Below are positions 32,549 through 44,691 of a stretch of DNA of 64,000 nucleotides, piece by piece. The stretch's first letter is position 1. Each line of letters starts with the position of its first letter. The notes under the pieces are model-generated. The model saw nothing but the letters and a program-made list of their open reading frames with translations. It was not told the origin of the DNA and ran no database searches. The stretch is from contig CM041199.1 of NCBI GenBank assembly GCA_023078555.1, positions 3,716,513-3,780,512 on the forward strand. Direction: 5' to 3'. Made by a program: the position numbers and the translations under genes. The DNA is from Ulva prolifera (taxonomy: Eukaryota; Chlorophyta; Ulvophyceae; Ulvales; Ulvaceae).

Positions 32549-35395
32549 TCACGCGAGCAAGCCGAGGTGTTTCGCGTGGAAGCGGATGTGCTCCGGGATG
32601 AACGTGGCGACGAAGTAGTAGCTGTGGTCATACCCGTCCTGCATGCGTAGCTGCAGCGCCAGGGCGCCGCCGGCGTTGGCCTCCTCGAGCGCCTCCGGCT
32701 GCAGCTGCTTCTCCTGCACCCACCCACACGCATGCATGCATGCCGGCACTGGCGAAGAACGACAGCACCCCCGCTTCACGCCTGTGGCGCTCTGCGATTC
32801 CAAGCCAGGTTGAACCTGCTCAATTCTGTTGTGAGACCCAGATCAAATGCTGCGCAGCCCTATTGTGTCAGAGCGCTGCCCCACAGGGGCGAGTGTCGCG
32901 GGCACTTGCAGGTGCCACAGCCGGCAGTCAAACACAGGCATGTCGCCGGTAGCAACGTGCAATGTGGCAGGCATAGGCATTCCCACACGCACCAGTAGCC
33001 ACACGGGTTCTGCCCGGCATCGGCAGACTCACGCAGCCCCCCCCCGGCGCCACAGGAAAACCGCAAAATATTGCGGACCAAATGGCGAGAACCGCAGGCA
33101 CCTGAAGCGGTGGCGGGGTGATGGAGCGCGAGCGGCCGCGGCGGCGGTGGAGGCGCACCCTGTAGAAGTTGTCGGCGGTGCCGGTGTCCACAAGGCACGG
33201 CAGCTTCGGCCCGGAGTACGCCCGCAGCAGCTCGCACGCGTCCCACTGCTTCCACTGCTCCTTGTCATCGTCCCCGAGGTACCCTGAGAACGCTGCACGG
33301 CCACCGCTCCACATCACAACGCATGGTACACATGCCCCTGCTTCAAAGTGATTAGCGCGAGGCCCCGCCCCTTGGCCTTGGCAAAAGCCGAACGCGCACA
33401 CCAACGCGGCACCACATCCAAATTGGCACGCCTCAGCACAGCAGGGGGACACCCGGCCAAGGATTGGGCAAAAGCCAGCCGCTGTAGATGAGTGCTGGGC
33501 AGGAGCAGCCTGCGTGGTCGCGTGGTGGGGGCAGATCGCAAGCCTAGGCAGCGCAAGGTTGCAAAAGTCACTCCGATCTACTCTACCTCATTGGAAGACA
33601 CGGCTCCAGGGGGGCCGGGGGCGTGAATAGGAGGGCCACCATGATGGCCAGTGTTGGGTCGCCTGAGGGCGTTAACTACAGCATTTTCAGGGCTGACCAG
33701 ACACTAGACCTAGAAATGTGAAATGATTCTATGTGATCGGGCCTGTCGAAGCAGCGCTGGTGATGGCGCACCTTTGACCCCCCAGGGGCACTCGCAGGGG
33801 TGGCAGATCGGCGAGAAGGCGCTGACGGAGGCGTACGTGCCCGCCGTGGCCTTCAGGGCGATGGTGAGGGCCCCATGGCCACCCATCGAGTGGCCTGTGA
33901 GCGCGAGGCGGCCCATGTCGAGCTTCGGCGCGAGGTTCGCGGTGAGAAGTGCTGGCAGCTCCTTGGTGACGTAGGAGTACATGCGGTACTGCGTCCACTT
34001 GGGCTGCGTGGCGTCGAGGTAGAAGCCGGCTCCTGTAGAGCAACATTCTCACATCAAGTCGACGACATTTTTCGATGATGATTAGATGTACCAATTCCAA
34101 GACGTCATGGGGTCCCGTCTCGGGGTTGTCAATGTCATCTGAAGAGTATGGCTCCGTAAATCCAGATTCACTTTACTTTACAAAACCACCGGTCATTGCT
34201 TTATGATACACATATGCAGAGCTACCTACCTTGCTTTGTCCTTGTAACACATATGCAGAGCAGCAGCACCTGCCCACGCGGCGTCGTGTGCTGTCGACGT
34301 GGCTGCTTGTGTGGCGATGTTTGTGCACAGGTCGTGTAGGAGCACTTGTTGGGGGAGACGGGTTGATCAGTTCCGACAGCTGTGATCATATCGGTGTACA
34401 CTGCCATGGCCTATGGTATAGCTAGGACATGGCAACACGAGACGCTGCGGCTTCGCACCACTGCCCTCATTGTGGATATGTTGATATCATGGACGCATGG
34501 TGCATGTTCAGAGGTGATCGGTTGATGGATGGCAGTGTGGGCCCGGGGGTGCGGTCAGAGGACTGGTGAGAGAGATGGCCTGCTACAGAGGCGCGAGTTG
34601 CGCACCAGTGCCGAAGTCGTAACTGTCGTCTTCGCCTTCGATGCCGAGGCCACGGGGGGACGTGTCGGGGGCGATGATGGCGACGCCCACCTCCGAGGCT
34701 GCCTCCTGGGCTCCAGCCTTGGTCATGACGTTCTCGTGCGTGCATGTCAAGCCGCTGAGGTACATGATGGCCTGCAGGTGGCGCTGAGGCTGTGGGAAGG
34801 TGTGGAAACTCAGCGGATGTGTGTCAGTGACTCTGCATTGTGACAGTGGACCTGATAGCTCGCTGGCCTCGGTCGGGCGCAGGACGCTTGGTTCAACCTG
34901 AGCTCTCGCAGTTGGCACGATCAAGGAGCCTGATCAATTTCTTTCAGCAGAATTCTGCGGGCGGCATGTAGTCCGGACGAGCCATACCACCGCGAGCACA
35001 TTTCTTTGAGCGAGCACAAGGACGAGCGTTGACGTCGCCTTCGCACGGCGCTCATTGGGCACTGCCACGAAGCGTGGTGTATTATTATCGCTCAAGAACA
35101 GTCATATGTCGCAGAGCTCACCGGTACAGCGGCAGCTTCACTTGCCGGAGGGAGGAACACCGCAAACTTCATCTCGCACCCGAGCTCCGATGAATTGTGC
35201 TTGTAAACGCGGTTCCATCCGCCAAAGCACTGCACGGACACACTTACTCCTCACTGAATCACTTTTGACAAACGTCAGATACGCGATCGCAATGCACAGC
35301 CACGGACTGGACCGACCAGCTTGCCAGGATGAGAATCCTTCGAAGACCACTTCAGGTATGCGACAAGGTACCTTGTTTTCCGACACCAGCTCCAT
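32549..35395 (-). CDS. SFGH: S-formylglutathione hydrolase (esterase D)
   Basis: Hydrolyses S-formylglutathione to formate and glutathione, the last step of glutathione-dependent formaldehyde detoxification. Exons in order: 35395-35372, 35229-35122, 34771-34606, 34032-33772, 33292-33159, 32713-32549; phases agree, 285 aa, the family length. Alpha/beta-hydrolase triad: Ser in [10 protein letters not shown], Asp in CLVDTGTAD, His in GYDHSYYF. Other conserved stretches: [22 protein letters not shown], split here as [11 protein letters not shown] and [14 protein letters not shown], then [12 protein letters not shown] and APDTSPRG. The chosen Met (MELVSENK) matches the family start; the same open frame runs up to Met at 35521 and would add 42 basic residues like an organelle presequence. 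Donors of introns 3-5 are GTGCGC. Intron 4 contains a small MITE (33649-33759). Exons 1-2 are AT-richer than 3-6. Confidence 0.95.
33649..33759. mobile_element. hAT-like MITE, family member 1
   Basis: A 111-bp element beginning CAGTGTTGGGTCGC and ending CAGCGCTG, flanked by near-identical 8-mers ATGATGGC/GTGATGGC. It shares CAGTGTTGGGTCGC, ACAGCATTTTCAGGGCTG and TTCTATGTGATCGGGCC with the copy at 56136-56237. It lies in hydrolase intron 4, about 12 bp from the donor. Confidence 0.7.
34119..34181 (-). repeat. 62-bp dispersed repeat, copy 1
   Basis: Read on the minus strand it goes GTAAAGTAAAGTGAATCTGG, then GGAGCCATA, then TTGACAACCCCGAG. It is colinear with 38512-38572 and 53546-53607. It lies in an intron of the hydrolase gene. 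Confidence 0.65.
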
Positions 35396-35521
35396 GCCCC
35401 CAAATGAGGCTGAGAATGCAGCGAACGTACGGGATGCTCCGCTGTTGTTCGCAGTCAATCTATCAGAAAAACGTACGAAATGGTGACTGAAGCAATTCGA
35501 GAGTCGACAGACTCTGGCCAT

Positions 35522-36070
35522 GGTGGAACAGCCTATCGGTAGTTCTGTCTTTCGTGGCTAAGTTCTGGCCTCGCGATCACGCTGATGAAGTCTCTTGCTC
35601 TTCGTCAGCTGCAAATTCGATCACCACTTGTCGCCACAAAAACTGTACCACACACGGTCGCGATGCAACCAATCGAATCATGCCACTCCCCACTGCTTGT
35701 GCTGCCGGTCTACAGCAGGTGCAATGTGATGTATATCTTGTTCAGTCCATCTTACATGTCTGTCGTTGCTACGTGTAACATCAAACGCCAGAACAGGCAT
35801 GGACTACGTCATGCCATCATGCTGTGTTTGTCTGTGCTTGTTCACCGTTCTTTCACAAATCATGCCATCATGCACACATACTGACAGTTGCTAGCAACTG
35901 CAACCTGCCGCACCCACACATCTACCTCACACCAGCCCACATCGCCAAGCTGATCCGCCGCCCACCTCAGCAGGTCACCCGACGTAAAGCCCCCCGCCAC
36001 GCAACCCACGCGATGCTGCCCTGCCACACGCCCCACCCGCAGGCGGACCCACCTCTCCGATGACCCCCAC
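35522..36070. other. Intergenic region
   Basis: Flanks the hydrolase start and the coiled-coil gene stop. The stretch at 35890-36070 is C-rich. I see no gene, and no promoter element I can defend. Confidence 0.5.
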
Positions 36071-39000
36071 TCACGCTGAACCACCCTCCACATCCCCCTT
36101 GAAATTCCAGTTCCTTGCGCGGATCGACGGCGTATGTGCAGGGGAGCCCTCCAGCCCAAGCCCTCCAGCACCGGACGCCGCACCGCCGTCGCGCCGCCGC
36201 GACAGCGCCTGCAGCCGCGACCGCTGTGAGGGCGTCGCCCGCTCCGAATTCGACGGCGGCCGCCGCGGCCCCCCTCCCCCCCGCCCCCACACCAATCCCC
36301 CCACCGCTCCCCGCCCCCACGCCCCCGCTCGTTCTCCACTCCCCGCACCGTCGCTGCTGCCCCGCGCGGCCGATTCCTCCACCGCCGCAGCCTCCGCCGA
36401 GCTGACCACAGCCTCCGACCCTTCGCGTGTCCCAACCCCACCGTCCAGAGCCGCCCTCGTCCTTGCCGCTGCATCGTTCTCATCCTGTGTACTGCTGCGC
36501 GCGAGGTCAGCTACCTCAGTACATGCATGCGACACAGCCTGCACAGCATGCCCTTCCACCCCACCCCCTCCCACTCCCCAGGCGCTCACCGACGGCTGCA
36601 GCCCACGCTGTGCGTGCTGTGCATGCACCCATGCGCCATCTACGCCGCCGCAGGCCGAGGCCGACGCCCCCGCATCGGCAACAGCGCCCCAGCCTTCCCA
36701 TGCGATGGCCCCCATGCTGCGGTCGCCGTGCTCCCACAGCGCAGCAGGCTGCGCCGGCACGGGCGCAGCAGGAGCCTCCGCGTACACACCGCACCACCCT
36801 GGCCCGGCGCCGTCTATGATCCGGCCAGACAGCGCCGCCTCAACGAACGCCGGGGATAGCTGCGCAGTCAGGGTGGCCCACTGCACGCGCAGCTCGCCGC
36901 TGATGTCCATCAGCCGCTCGTTCTCCGTCGCCAGCCGCTCCACACGGGCTTCCGCCGCGGCCCGCGCCGCCGCCTCGCCTGCCAACTCCTCCCGCACGCA
37001 TGCCAGCCCCTCCATGGGCGGTGCTAGAGCGGACTCTTCCCCGCCCTCCGCCCCCCCCTTGGCCAGCACGGAATCACTGCCATCTGCCACGCCTGCCTCG
37101 TCCGCCGCATCTGCAGCTGTGGCCGCCTCCGGGGCTGCCGACCCCCGGGCAGCAGCGCACCCCAGGCCGGCATCTACTTGAACTGCCGCATCAGCCACCT
37201 CCTTCACCAGCTGAGCCATTGGCTGCGAGCCGCCGGCCCCCAATGTGTGAACCTCCACCGGCGAGGTCAGTGCACCGGCGACCGCATCACAGCCGCCTCC
37301 ATCCACCGCATCCTCTCCACGCTGCTGCCCCCCACCAAGCTGTGCCGCGTCATCGCCTTGCACCTCTGCATCCCCACTGATGGCTGCCATCTCCGCAGCA
37401 GGGGCCGTGCTGAGCTGCGCATGCTGCGCTGCGGCGTCCCGCCGCAACGCGCCGCTGACGGCCTCCATCTCCCGCCGCATCGCCGCCAGGGTGCCGCGCA
37501 GCTGCGCGTTCTGGGCCTGCGCCTCGGAAAGCGCGGCCTGGAGGTCCGCAGCGTCGTGCTGTGCATGCTGCGTGCTGGGCGGGAACGGCGGGGACCCGGG
37601 GGACCTGCGCGCACGTCGGCAGCATTCGCAACTCCGTGGGCGCCACGTCGCTCTTACGGTCCGTATGATACGGTATGAAGATACGGATTGTGTACTTATA
37701 TGGTCCGGCAGCGAGAGGGTTCGTGAACCAGAAACGGGTGTGTACGAGTGTCGTCAGCCGCACTGGGGCTGGGCATGACTGTATATACAGCAGTGTGATC
37801 TTTCTCAAACCATATGTAAATATCAGCGCATGATGACCGACCTGGGCCTGTACATCCATACGAGATCACCCAGCCGCAGTTGTTGGTGCATGCATGCGTG
37901 CATGCATGATGATGCAGCCATGTCCACATCCACAGTGCCTGACTCGTCACGACAGGTGTCCTATTGCGGTCTGGAGCTCACACTCAACAGCAAAGCGAGT
38001 ATCTTGCACCCAGTGCAGCATAGCCGTACCTGCTGCTGCTGCTGCCGTCCCGCGGCCCAACGCCGCCGGCCGCCCGGCCGCAGCCCTGCTCCGCTGCGGG
38101 GCCGTCCCACTCCGCCTGGCCGTGTGGCGCCGCTGCGTCCATGCTGGGCGCGGCGTGTGGCATGCTGGGGGACAGCCAGCTGGGCGGGTCCGGGGAGGGG
38201 ATGCTGCACAGCACAGTGGCCCCCGTGTCACACGGCGGCAATGCGGCGTCGGATCGATCGATGCGCTGTGCCCGCCGGCGGAGACACGCCGGCTACTGCT
38301 GCAGCAGGTGCACAGACGCCGCCGATACGGGGGTATCCCCGCGACCGACGCATGCATGTGCACGCTCATGCGGCTGTGCCGCTGTGTGCTGCCTCACACC
38401 CACTAGCAGCACACGTGTCCGCACGCATTCTGTCAACGCGACCGCCCGCACGTTTGAGAAACAGATTTACGTTTGTCTACATGTATGTTCTTTGGACGCT
38501 GCTGGGCGCTGGTAAAGTAAAGTAAATCTGAATTTACTGAGCCGTATCCTATTGCACGTTGACAACTCCGAGTGACCAAATATGCCGATGCTGACTCTGG
38601 ACGCTAGTCGGGATCTGAAGAGGGGGGTGGGGGCGCACCTGCTGATGTCGCGAAGGCCATCAGACGTCGAGGCTGTGCTCGCCGATGCCTGCTCCACGCC
38701 GTCCCTCCGGCGCGGCGGCGCCCCGCCCCGCGTAACACCGCCACCCCAACCTCCTCCCGCGGCCTCCGCGCTGCCCCGCACGCTGCCATGGCAGCTGCTT
38801 GGCGGCCAGACACGAGTCGAGCCGGCGCTGGCCTGGCTCATGCGCGCTTCAGCGTGGCCCTGCTGTGCCGCAGGAGCATGCATGGACGCTGCGGATGTGG
38901 CCGTCGGACGGCCGCGCACCACCTGTGCCTCTCCGGGCTGTGACGGTGGCCCATGGGGGCGCGCTTCAGCGTGGCCAGAGGTGCGCGTCGGCCTGCGGCG

Positions 39001-42000
39001 CATGGCGGAGCCGGCTTGCGTCTCGTACCTGGTCGCCGAGGCCGCTGCGGATCTCCAGTGGGAAGCATCGCGCCCCGAAGCCCCGGCTGTGAGTGGATGT
39101 GTAGCTTGTCCCTGCACAGTCGACTGAGTGGCGGAGATTTAACTGAGCACAGTGTGGTGTGGAATGGTATGTAAAGTATGGCGATGGTGCGGTGTGCACT
39201 GTGACCGTCTCACAAAAGGAGAGCTGCACTGATGCTATCTCGAGATGCTTGTACTGCCACTAGATCGTGTGGCAGGCATGCCATGCCGATGGATCATGCT
39301 GCCTCTTTGCGGTACACACGAGTGGGGGGGGATGTCATGGACTTGAGTGCATGTGTCTGACACCACGCCTTGTCGATGAGGGGACTGACAACAGCCCATC
39401 AAAGCACCAGACGAATACGCCAGAGGATATGCATCTCCATGAGATGCATAACTGTAGGAACTGGCTGCAAAAGTTCTTCAGAGACCAGATATAGTGTTAA
39501 CTCTTGAGCACATTGTGCTTGGTGACAATGAAGTGTCGACCATCCTGTGCCACCTGCTTCACAGAGAGAGCACAGGCGAGCATGTATAGCTTCAAGTCGA
39601 GCTTTAACGCTGGATGAAAACCGTTCGGCGCGGTTCTGCCCCTGGCGGCAAGCGATAGGACGAGGCGTGCACGACCACAAGGCCTGGGACTGGCTCCCGA
39701 GTCTGTCGAGGGCTACAGCTACATGCAGCTGTACAGCTGAGTTGGAAAAAAGATCGTTCGAGCATGCAGATCATCCATGTCTTCTTTGTGCTGTCGGCCA
39801 TCATGAGTGTGCCTCCGTGCATGTCTCGCGTGTTGGCGCGATGTGATCGTGCAGCTGGCGAATTCTCTGCGAACCTGGCTACTGGGTGTTGTCGACGGGC
39901 TGCATGAATCCCAGAGTTACCGCAACAACACGATGTATTGGGTCCGCCACCTGGTGCATAATGCCTGCGTATGTTTTATCAACGTCGTTTGTCTGTTTGC
40001 CACGAAGAGAGCGCTGGCAGCTCTCAGAACTCGCAGCCCGGCTTGAAGCATGTTCTTGCACTCCTCACCCGTCATATCTGGGCTTCAGCTTTTAGTATTT
40101 TGGCTAACATACGGCATTACTTCAGCAGCATGTTTGCGCGTATTACGTCAGCGTTGCCCGTTCAGCGTTGTCATAGCTGCAGCGATGGTTTTCTCGGTGG
40201 TTGACGCTTTGTTGCCATTCTCTTTCACAGTGCCACAGCATTCTCTGATAGTAGCTGAAATTCTCTTTTTCTTCGGCATCTTGAGGCCGGCGAAATTGCT
40301 GCTTTTCGCGTTCAATAGAGGTCCGCTAGGGCGGGACATCTCCCTTCGACAACACTTGATTCTCGCTGTCCTCCCGGTGATGCCACTGAAATGCCTGCCA
40401 GAGTCTGTACAGAAGAGGATGAAGGTCTACAAGAATTCAGTCGCGAGAGTATTAGAGATAGCAGCGAGCCTTGCGGTGCTTGTGCTGTCTTGTGCAACAC
40501 GCTGCAGCGTAGATGAAGAGAATATGTCGACGATAGCACGAGATGCGACGCAGATCGTGTCGTTCATAGCATTTATGAACCAATTGTTGAATCTTCCCGC
40601 TGCTATAGCGACAGCGTTGGGATCCGAGCCTGTCGTGACTCCTTTCAATGAGTTCTGGCAGGCAGCATCGGTTGCGGAGTGGTGGAACTACCGCTGGAAC
40701 AACATAGTTTCTTTGACTCTTCGCCTGAGCGTCTACCAGCCTATCGTAGATACTTACAAGGCCATGCATCCAGATCGTCGTGCTCCAGGTGCCCTGGTAG
40801 CTTGCGCTGGCGTTGCCACATTTGCAGCGTCAGGCGGCATTCATGTGTACGCCATGGTTGCTCAGCGCTTTCCGCATGCAGCAATCCCACTCATGAGTTT
40901 CTTTCTGGCTCAGGCTCTTTTGATAGCAATCCAGCCGCATGCCTCAACAGCAGTGATGCGGGCCTGGTCCGTGATCAGCAGCCCAACAGATGAGAAGGCG
41001 CGAAGATACATGGTTGATAGACTGGTCACAGCAGGCCTCATCGGCTCCACTGTGATGTTAATGTGGTGTAAGGCATACGAGCCTCCTTATTCCAATGCGA
41101 CAACTACTCTTGCCCAGGCACTACTCCGTGCAGCTAATTTATGTGATAAAGTGCCGTACTGTAGGTCCTTGTAAGAAATCGCGTTCACATCTGCCATGTT
41201 GCATAGACATCTGAATCACAACAGGACGTGTGTGGCATGAGGCTTTGCATTGTGTGAGCACCAGAGGCACACCTCATCTGACCTGACGGCAGCTCCGCCC
41301 ACGCCACTGCTGCGCTCCCGCATCGCCCGATCTTCGGCCGGCACAGTCTCCACCAGGCCACTCCCGCCACACGTAGCTCCGCCGGCGCTCCGCTCCACCA
41401 TGCACCGCCCGCTGCCCAGCGCTCCCGCAGGCCCGCTCGCCGTGGCACCGGCCCGGAGCTCCTGCGCAGCCAACCGCTGCCGCTGCAGCTCCATCTCGAG
41501 CTCCGCGACGCGCTGCGCCGCGCCGCGCGTCGCGGCAGAGGCGGCTGCGGCGTCAGCGCGCGCCTGGCGCTGCGCCTCCGCTGCCCGCCGCTGCTCCGCC
41601 GCCACGCTCCCCTCCAGCTCGGCCTTCTCGGCCGCATGCTGGTCGCGCGCCGCAGACATCTGCTCCTCCTGCACACGCATACACCGGGTCTCCAGATCCC
41701 CCACAGAAAACCCGCACATAGCGAACGCACAGGTGCACGGTGCTCAGGTGCAGCCAGGGTCCGCAGGCACCGCGAGTGAAGAACAGCAGGGACCCTTCCA
41801 GCCACGCATGTTCATCCCTCCATGTTGCGGCCTACAAGAGACCCGATCGACATGGTGCCCGCGAACGTCTCTAACTCCTCCCTCGCCCAGTGTTCACAAC
41901 CCACACCAAAGAATGTCACGCCAATTGCTATTCAATGCTCGTTTTTGTTTTTGTGACCTGACCATGGTGGTGGCCCTCCTGGTGTGACTTGGCGCAATTG

Positions 42001-44691
42001 AGTAGAACACCGCAGCTGTGCCTCAGTCCGTTGCTATGATGTCCTCATGCGGATCGGATCTCAAAGATATCATGAGACATCATCGGCAGAGTAGACGCTG
42101 TACGGCCCCCGGGGCAAACACAAGGTGCAGATCTAGTCCTGGCTTTTGAAAACTCTTAAGGCACAGCAAAAGCGCGCAATCCCCCCCCCCCCCCCCGGCA
42201 ACTACGTGCTCTGCACCCTTTCCGACGTAAGTGGGGCGACATAGGTGCACATGCACGCGGATGAGACACGATCATCGACGAGCCGCCCCCCACATGCATG
42301 CCCAGGCAGCACACCATGTCCCGCACGCGCTGCTCCAATCGGTCCGCCACGCCGCGCAGCGCAGCACGCTCCTGATCCCATGCCTCAGCGCGCTCGCGCC
42401 GCTCACACTCCGCCGCCTGTGCGGCCGCGGCGCCACGCTCCTCGGCGGCCGCGGCCCCTGCCCGCGCCTCCGCGGCGGCCTCGCAGGCGGCCGCCTGCTG
42501 CCGCTCAGCCTCCGCGGCGCGCTCCACGGCGCTGAGCCGCTGCTGCTCCGCCGCCTGCGTGGCGGCAGCGGCGGCCGCGGCGTCGGCGGCTGCAGCTTCA
42601 GCGCGGAGCTCGGCCTCGATGGCGCGCCGCCGTGCTGCATCGCGCTCGTTCCTGCATCGGCGGGACACATCGGCACCTGTCCGTCCGACGGACTGACGCA
42701 TGCAGGCGTGCATCCGGACACGCACACAGTAAGCAAAGCTGCATCAGGGGATGCAGCGACTCATCATGGGAGCTGATGTTTCTGTGTGGTGGAAAACGAC
42801 AAAAACAAAAAATAAAGACACGGTGTGCGCGTCACAAATGTCTCGAGTATGGAGATGTACCAGAAGATTGTTGTGATGCTGCGTGTGAGATTCTGGCATC
42901 AGCCTGGCATATCTGGAAGGGCGTCAGGAGGGGCTGCGGTGCTTTGTCGCACGCAGCTGTAGGCCGTGTGTGACAGCCCCTTCTCCGGTTCCTGCGTGAA
43001 TATCCATGTACTGCCAGATCTGCGCTTTTCTTGGCTTGTATCGGATGTTAACAGGCACACCTGCCCTCACGCCGTCACCCTCTGCGGCCCGCCCTCTCGG
43101 CAGCAAATGACACAGCCGCAATGAGATTCTCAGGCCGGGGGGGGCTCAATCAACGGGAGAACATGCCGAGTATCATTCAGATTCACCGCGTGCAAATAAT
43201 CCCCTGCTTTGAGTGGTTGCGAGGACACGTTGTAGGCAGCCGGTCGCACGGTAGGGTCGCCGCACGCACCGTGCAGCGTCCGCCAACGCTTTCGCGTCCG
43301 CCACTGCAGCGTGACCTCCCTCCACTGCTGTGCGCGCCTCCTGCCGCACGGCCGCCACTTCGGTATCGCGTTCTACCTTCAGTGCCTCGACGCGCTCCTG
43401 CGCCGCCTCCGCCTCCCACAGCAGTCGCGCTACCTCCCGGCCAGCGTCGGCGGCCGATGCGTCGGCTGCAGCCGCGCGATCCATCGCCGCGGCTGCCGCC
43501 GCCGCGGCGGCCGCAGCGCGGCCCTCCGCCGCCTCGGCGGCGCAGCGCTGCGCATCGGCCTCTGTGGCTGCGTGGCGCAGCGCAGCTGCTGCCTCAGCCG
43601 CCGCTGCGGAGGCAGCGCTGCGTGCAGCTGTTGCCTCTGAGGCCGCATCCTCCCGCAGCCTCAGCAGGGCCTCATGCATGCGACGCTCCGCAGTGTCCGC
43701 CGCATCTGCGGCGGCACACCGTACTGCAGAGAGCTCCTGCTCGAGTGATCTGGCCCTGCAGGTCCGCATGTCCAGAGTTGAAGCACGCTCTGACTGTGCT
43801 CAGCTGGAATGCGATTTGAATGCATGACACGTTTACATCCCGTTCTCACCTCTCCGACTCTACATGACATACCAGCAACCTTCCAGAGACCTGGTAGTAC
43901 GCAGTCAGAGTGGAGATACCTGACGCAGAATGAGGCCGGATGTTCGGTACAAGGATCCAGCGGGAAGGCCATGGGCGGCACATTTGTGATCGCCACTGGA
44001 GAGGTGCAGTGTGCATCTACAAATGTTGTAGCTGAGGCTTCTTGAAATGCCAGTGCCATTGTGAAACATGGGGCCCAGGTGACATGGAGCTCAAGTCAGC
44101 GTCCACGCAGTAGGTGCCAGTAAGCAGTGGCTGCACAGCACTCCACGCACGGGACCTCGACAAAGCCAGACAGGGCGAAGCACCTGTCTCGCTCGATCAG
44201 CAGTTCTGATTGCGCGCATGATGCCTTCAACTCGAGTTCTTGCTTCTGCCGAGACACAATCGAGTGTGAAGCCCTGAGCTCTTTGAGCTGGCCTTCCATA
44301 CACTCAACTTCTTCATCACGCTCTTGTAGGACTCCCTCATTGTATAAGAAGTCGTCTTTCAGTTGGCTGAATCGTTGTTGCAAGAGCTCCAGGTCTTCGG
44401 ATTTGGCCTCAAGCTGCAGGCAGTAGTAATTGTTGCACTCTTTGAACAGGTGGCATGCAGCTTTTCACCATACAAAACTGGGAATAGAACTCTTGATATG
44501 AGGCAATGTTAATCACTTTTGGAACTGCTGGGGCGTAGAGACCATACCTGCTGCTCTAGTGTTTGAAAAGACTGTTGTGCCAACGCGGCGAATTCGCGCT
44601 CCTTGTCCTGCAGCAGCTGCCGCAGCGAACCAGCACTTGGCTGCCGCAGCTCAGATGCTACCATAACGTCAGGAGAGCCCAGCGTATGCAC
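36071..44691 (-). CDS. Long alanine-rich coiled-coil protein
   Basis: Proposed exons in order: 44691-44548, 44413-44184, 43755-43270, 42651-42315, 41668-41283, 38794-38639, 38203-38030, 37604-36071; phases agree, 1148 aa. Exons 1-5 encode continuous heptad-type coiled coil, first rich in Gln/Glu/Leu (LLQDKEREFAALAQQ, LEAKSEDLELLQQRF), then extremely Ala-rich with Glu/Arg (EAARAAAEARVER-like stretches). Exons 6-7 are Ser/Pro/Gly-rich and disordered. Exon 8 starts with a short coiled coil (DLQAALSEAQAQNAQLRGTL) and another at LATENERLMDISGELRVQW, then becomes low-complexity. I do not recognise a family; a cytoskeletal, centrosomal or scaffold role is inference. The 41282-38795 intron holds another gene on the other strand, so two separate minus-strand genes remain possible. 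The start could lie further upstream. Confidence 0.62.
38512..38572 (+). repeat. 62-bp dispersed repeat, copy 2
   Basis: GTAAAGTAAAGTAAATCTG, then TTTACTGAGCCGTATCCT, then GTTGACAACTCCGAG. It contains a small hairpin, GTAAAT-CTGA-ATTTAC. Shares TTTACT-AGCCGTATCCT with the copy at 53546-53607. It lies in an intron of the coiled-coil gene. Confidence 0.65.
40050..41174 (+). CDS. Wax-synthase-like membrane acyltransferase (MBOAT-type)
   Basis: An intronless 374-aa frame with about eight hydrophobic segments (for example LQLLVFWLTYGITSAACL, VIAAAMVFSVVDALL, VLEIAASLAVLVLSC, MSFFLAQALLIAI). The block FNEFWQAASVAEWWNYRWN followed by LRLSVYQPI matches the wax-synthase/plant long-chain-alcohol acyltransferase core, and SGGIHVYAM supplies the expected membrane-embedded catalytic His about 80 residues later. 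The family esterifies long-chain alcohols or sterols with acyl-CoA at the ER; the substrate here is unknown. It lacks introns and is lower in GC than the exons around it, and sits opposite to, and probably inside an intron of, the coiled-coil gene. Diacylglycerol-type MBOATs are a less likely alternative. Confidence 0.72.
   Translation: MFLHSSPVISGLQLLVFWLTYGITSAACLRVLRQRCPFSVVIAAAMVFSVVDALLPFSFTVPQHSLIVAEILFFFGILRPAKLLLFAFNRGPLGRDISLRQHLILAVLPVMPLKCLPESVQKRMKVYKNSVARVLEIAASLAVLVLSCATRCSVDEENMSTIARDATQIVSFIAFMNQLLNLPAAIATALGSEPVVTPFNEFWQAASVAEWWNYRWNNIVSLTLRLSVYQPIVDTYKAMHPDRRAPGALVACAGVATFAASGGIHVYAMVAQRFPHAAIPLMSFFLAQALLIAIQPHASTAVMRAWSVISSPTDEKARRYMVDRLVTAGLIGSTVMLMWCKAYEPPYSNATTTLAQALLRAANLCDKVPYCRSL
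42181..42196. repeat. Poly(C) tract of 16 in an intron
   Basis: C run on the plus strand, so G on the sense strand of the coiled-coil gene, in the intron after its fourth exon. Confidence 0.85.

Noticed and set aside
36060-37181. 373-codon plus-strand ORF
   Set aside because: Antisense shadow of the GC-rich last exon of the coiled-coil gene; low-complexity Pro/Ser/Ala composition.
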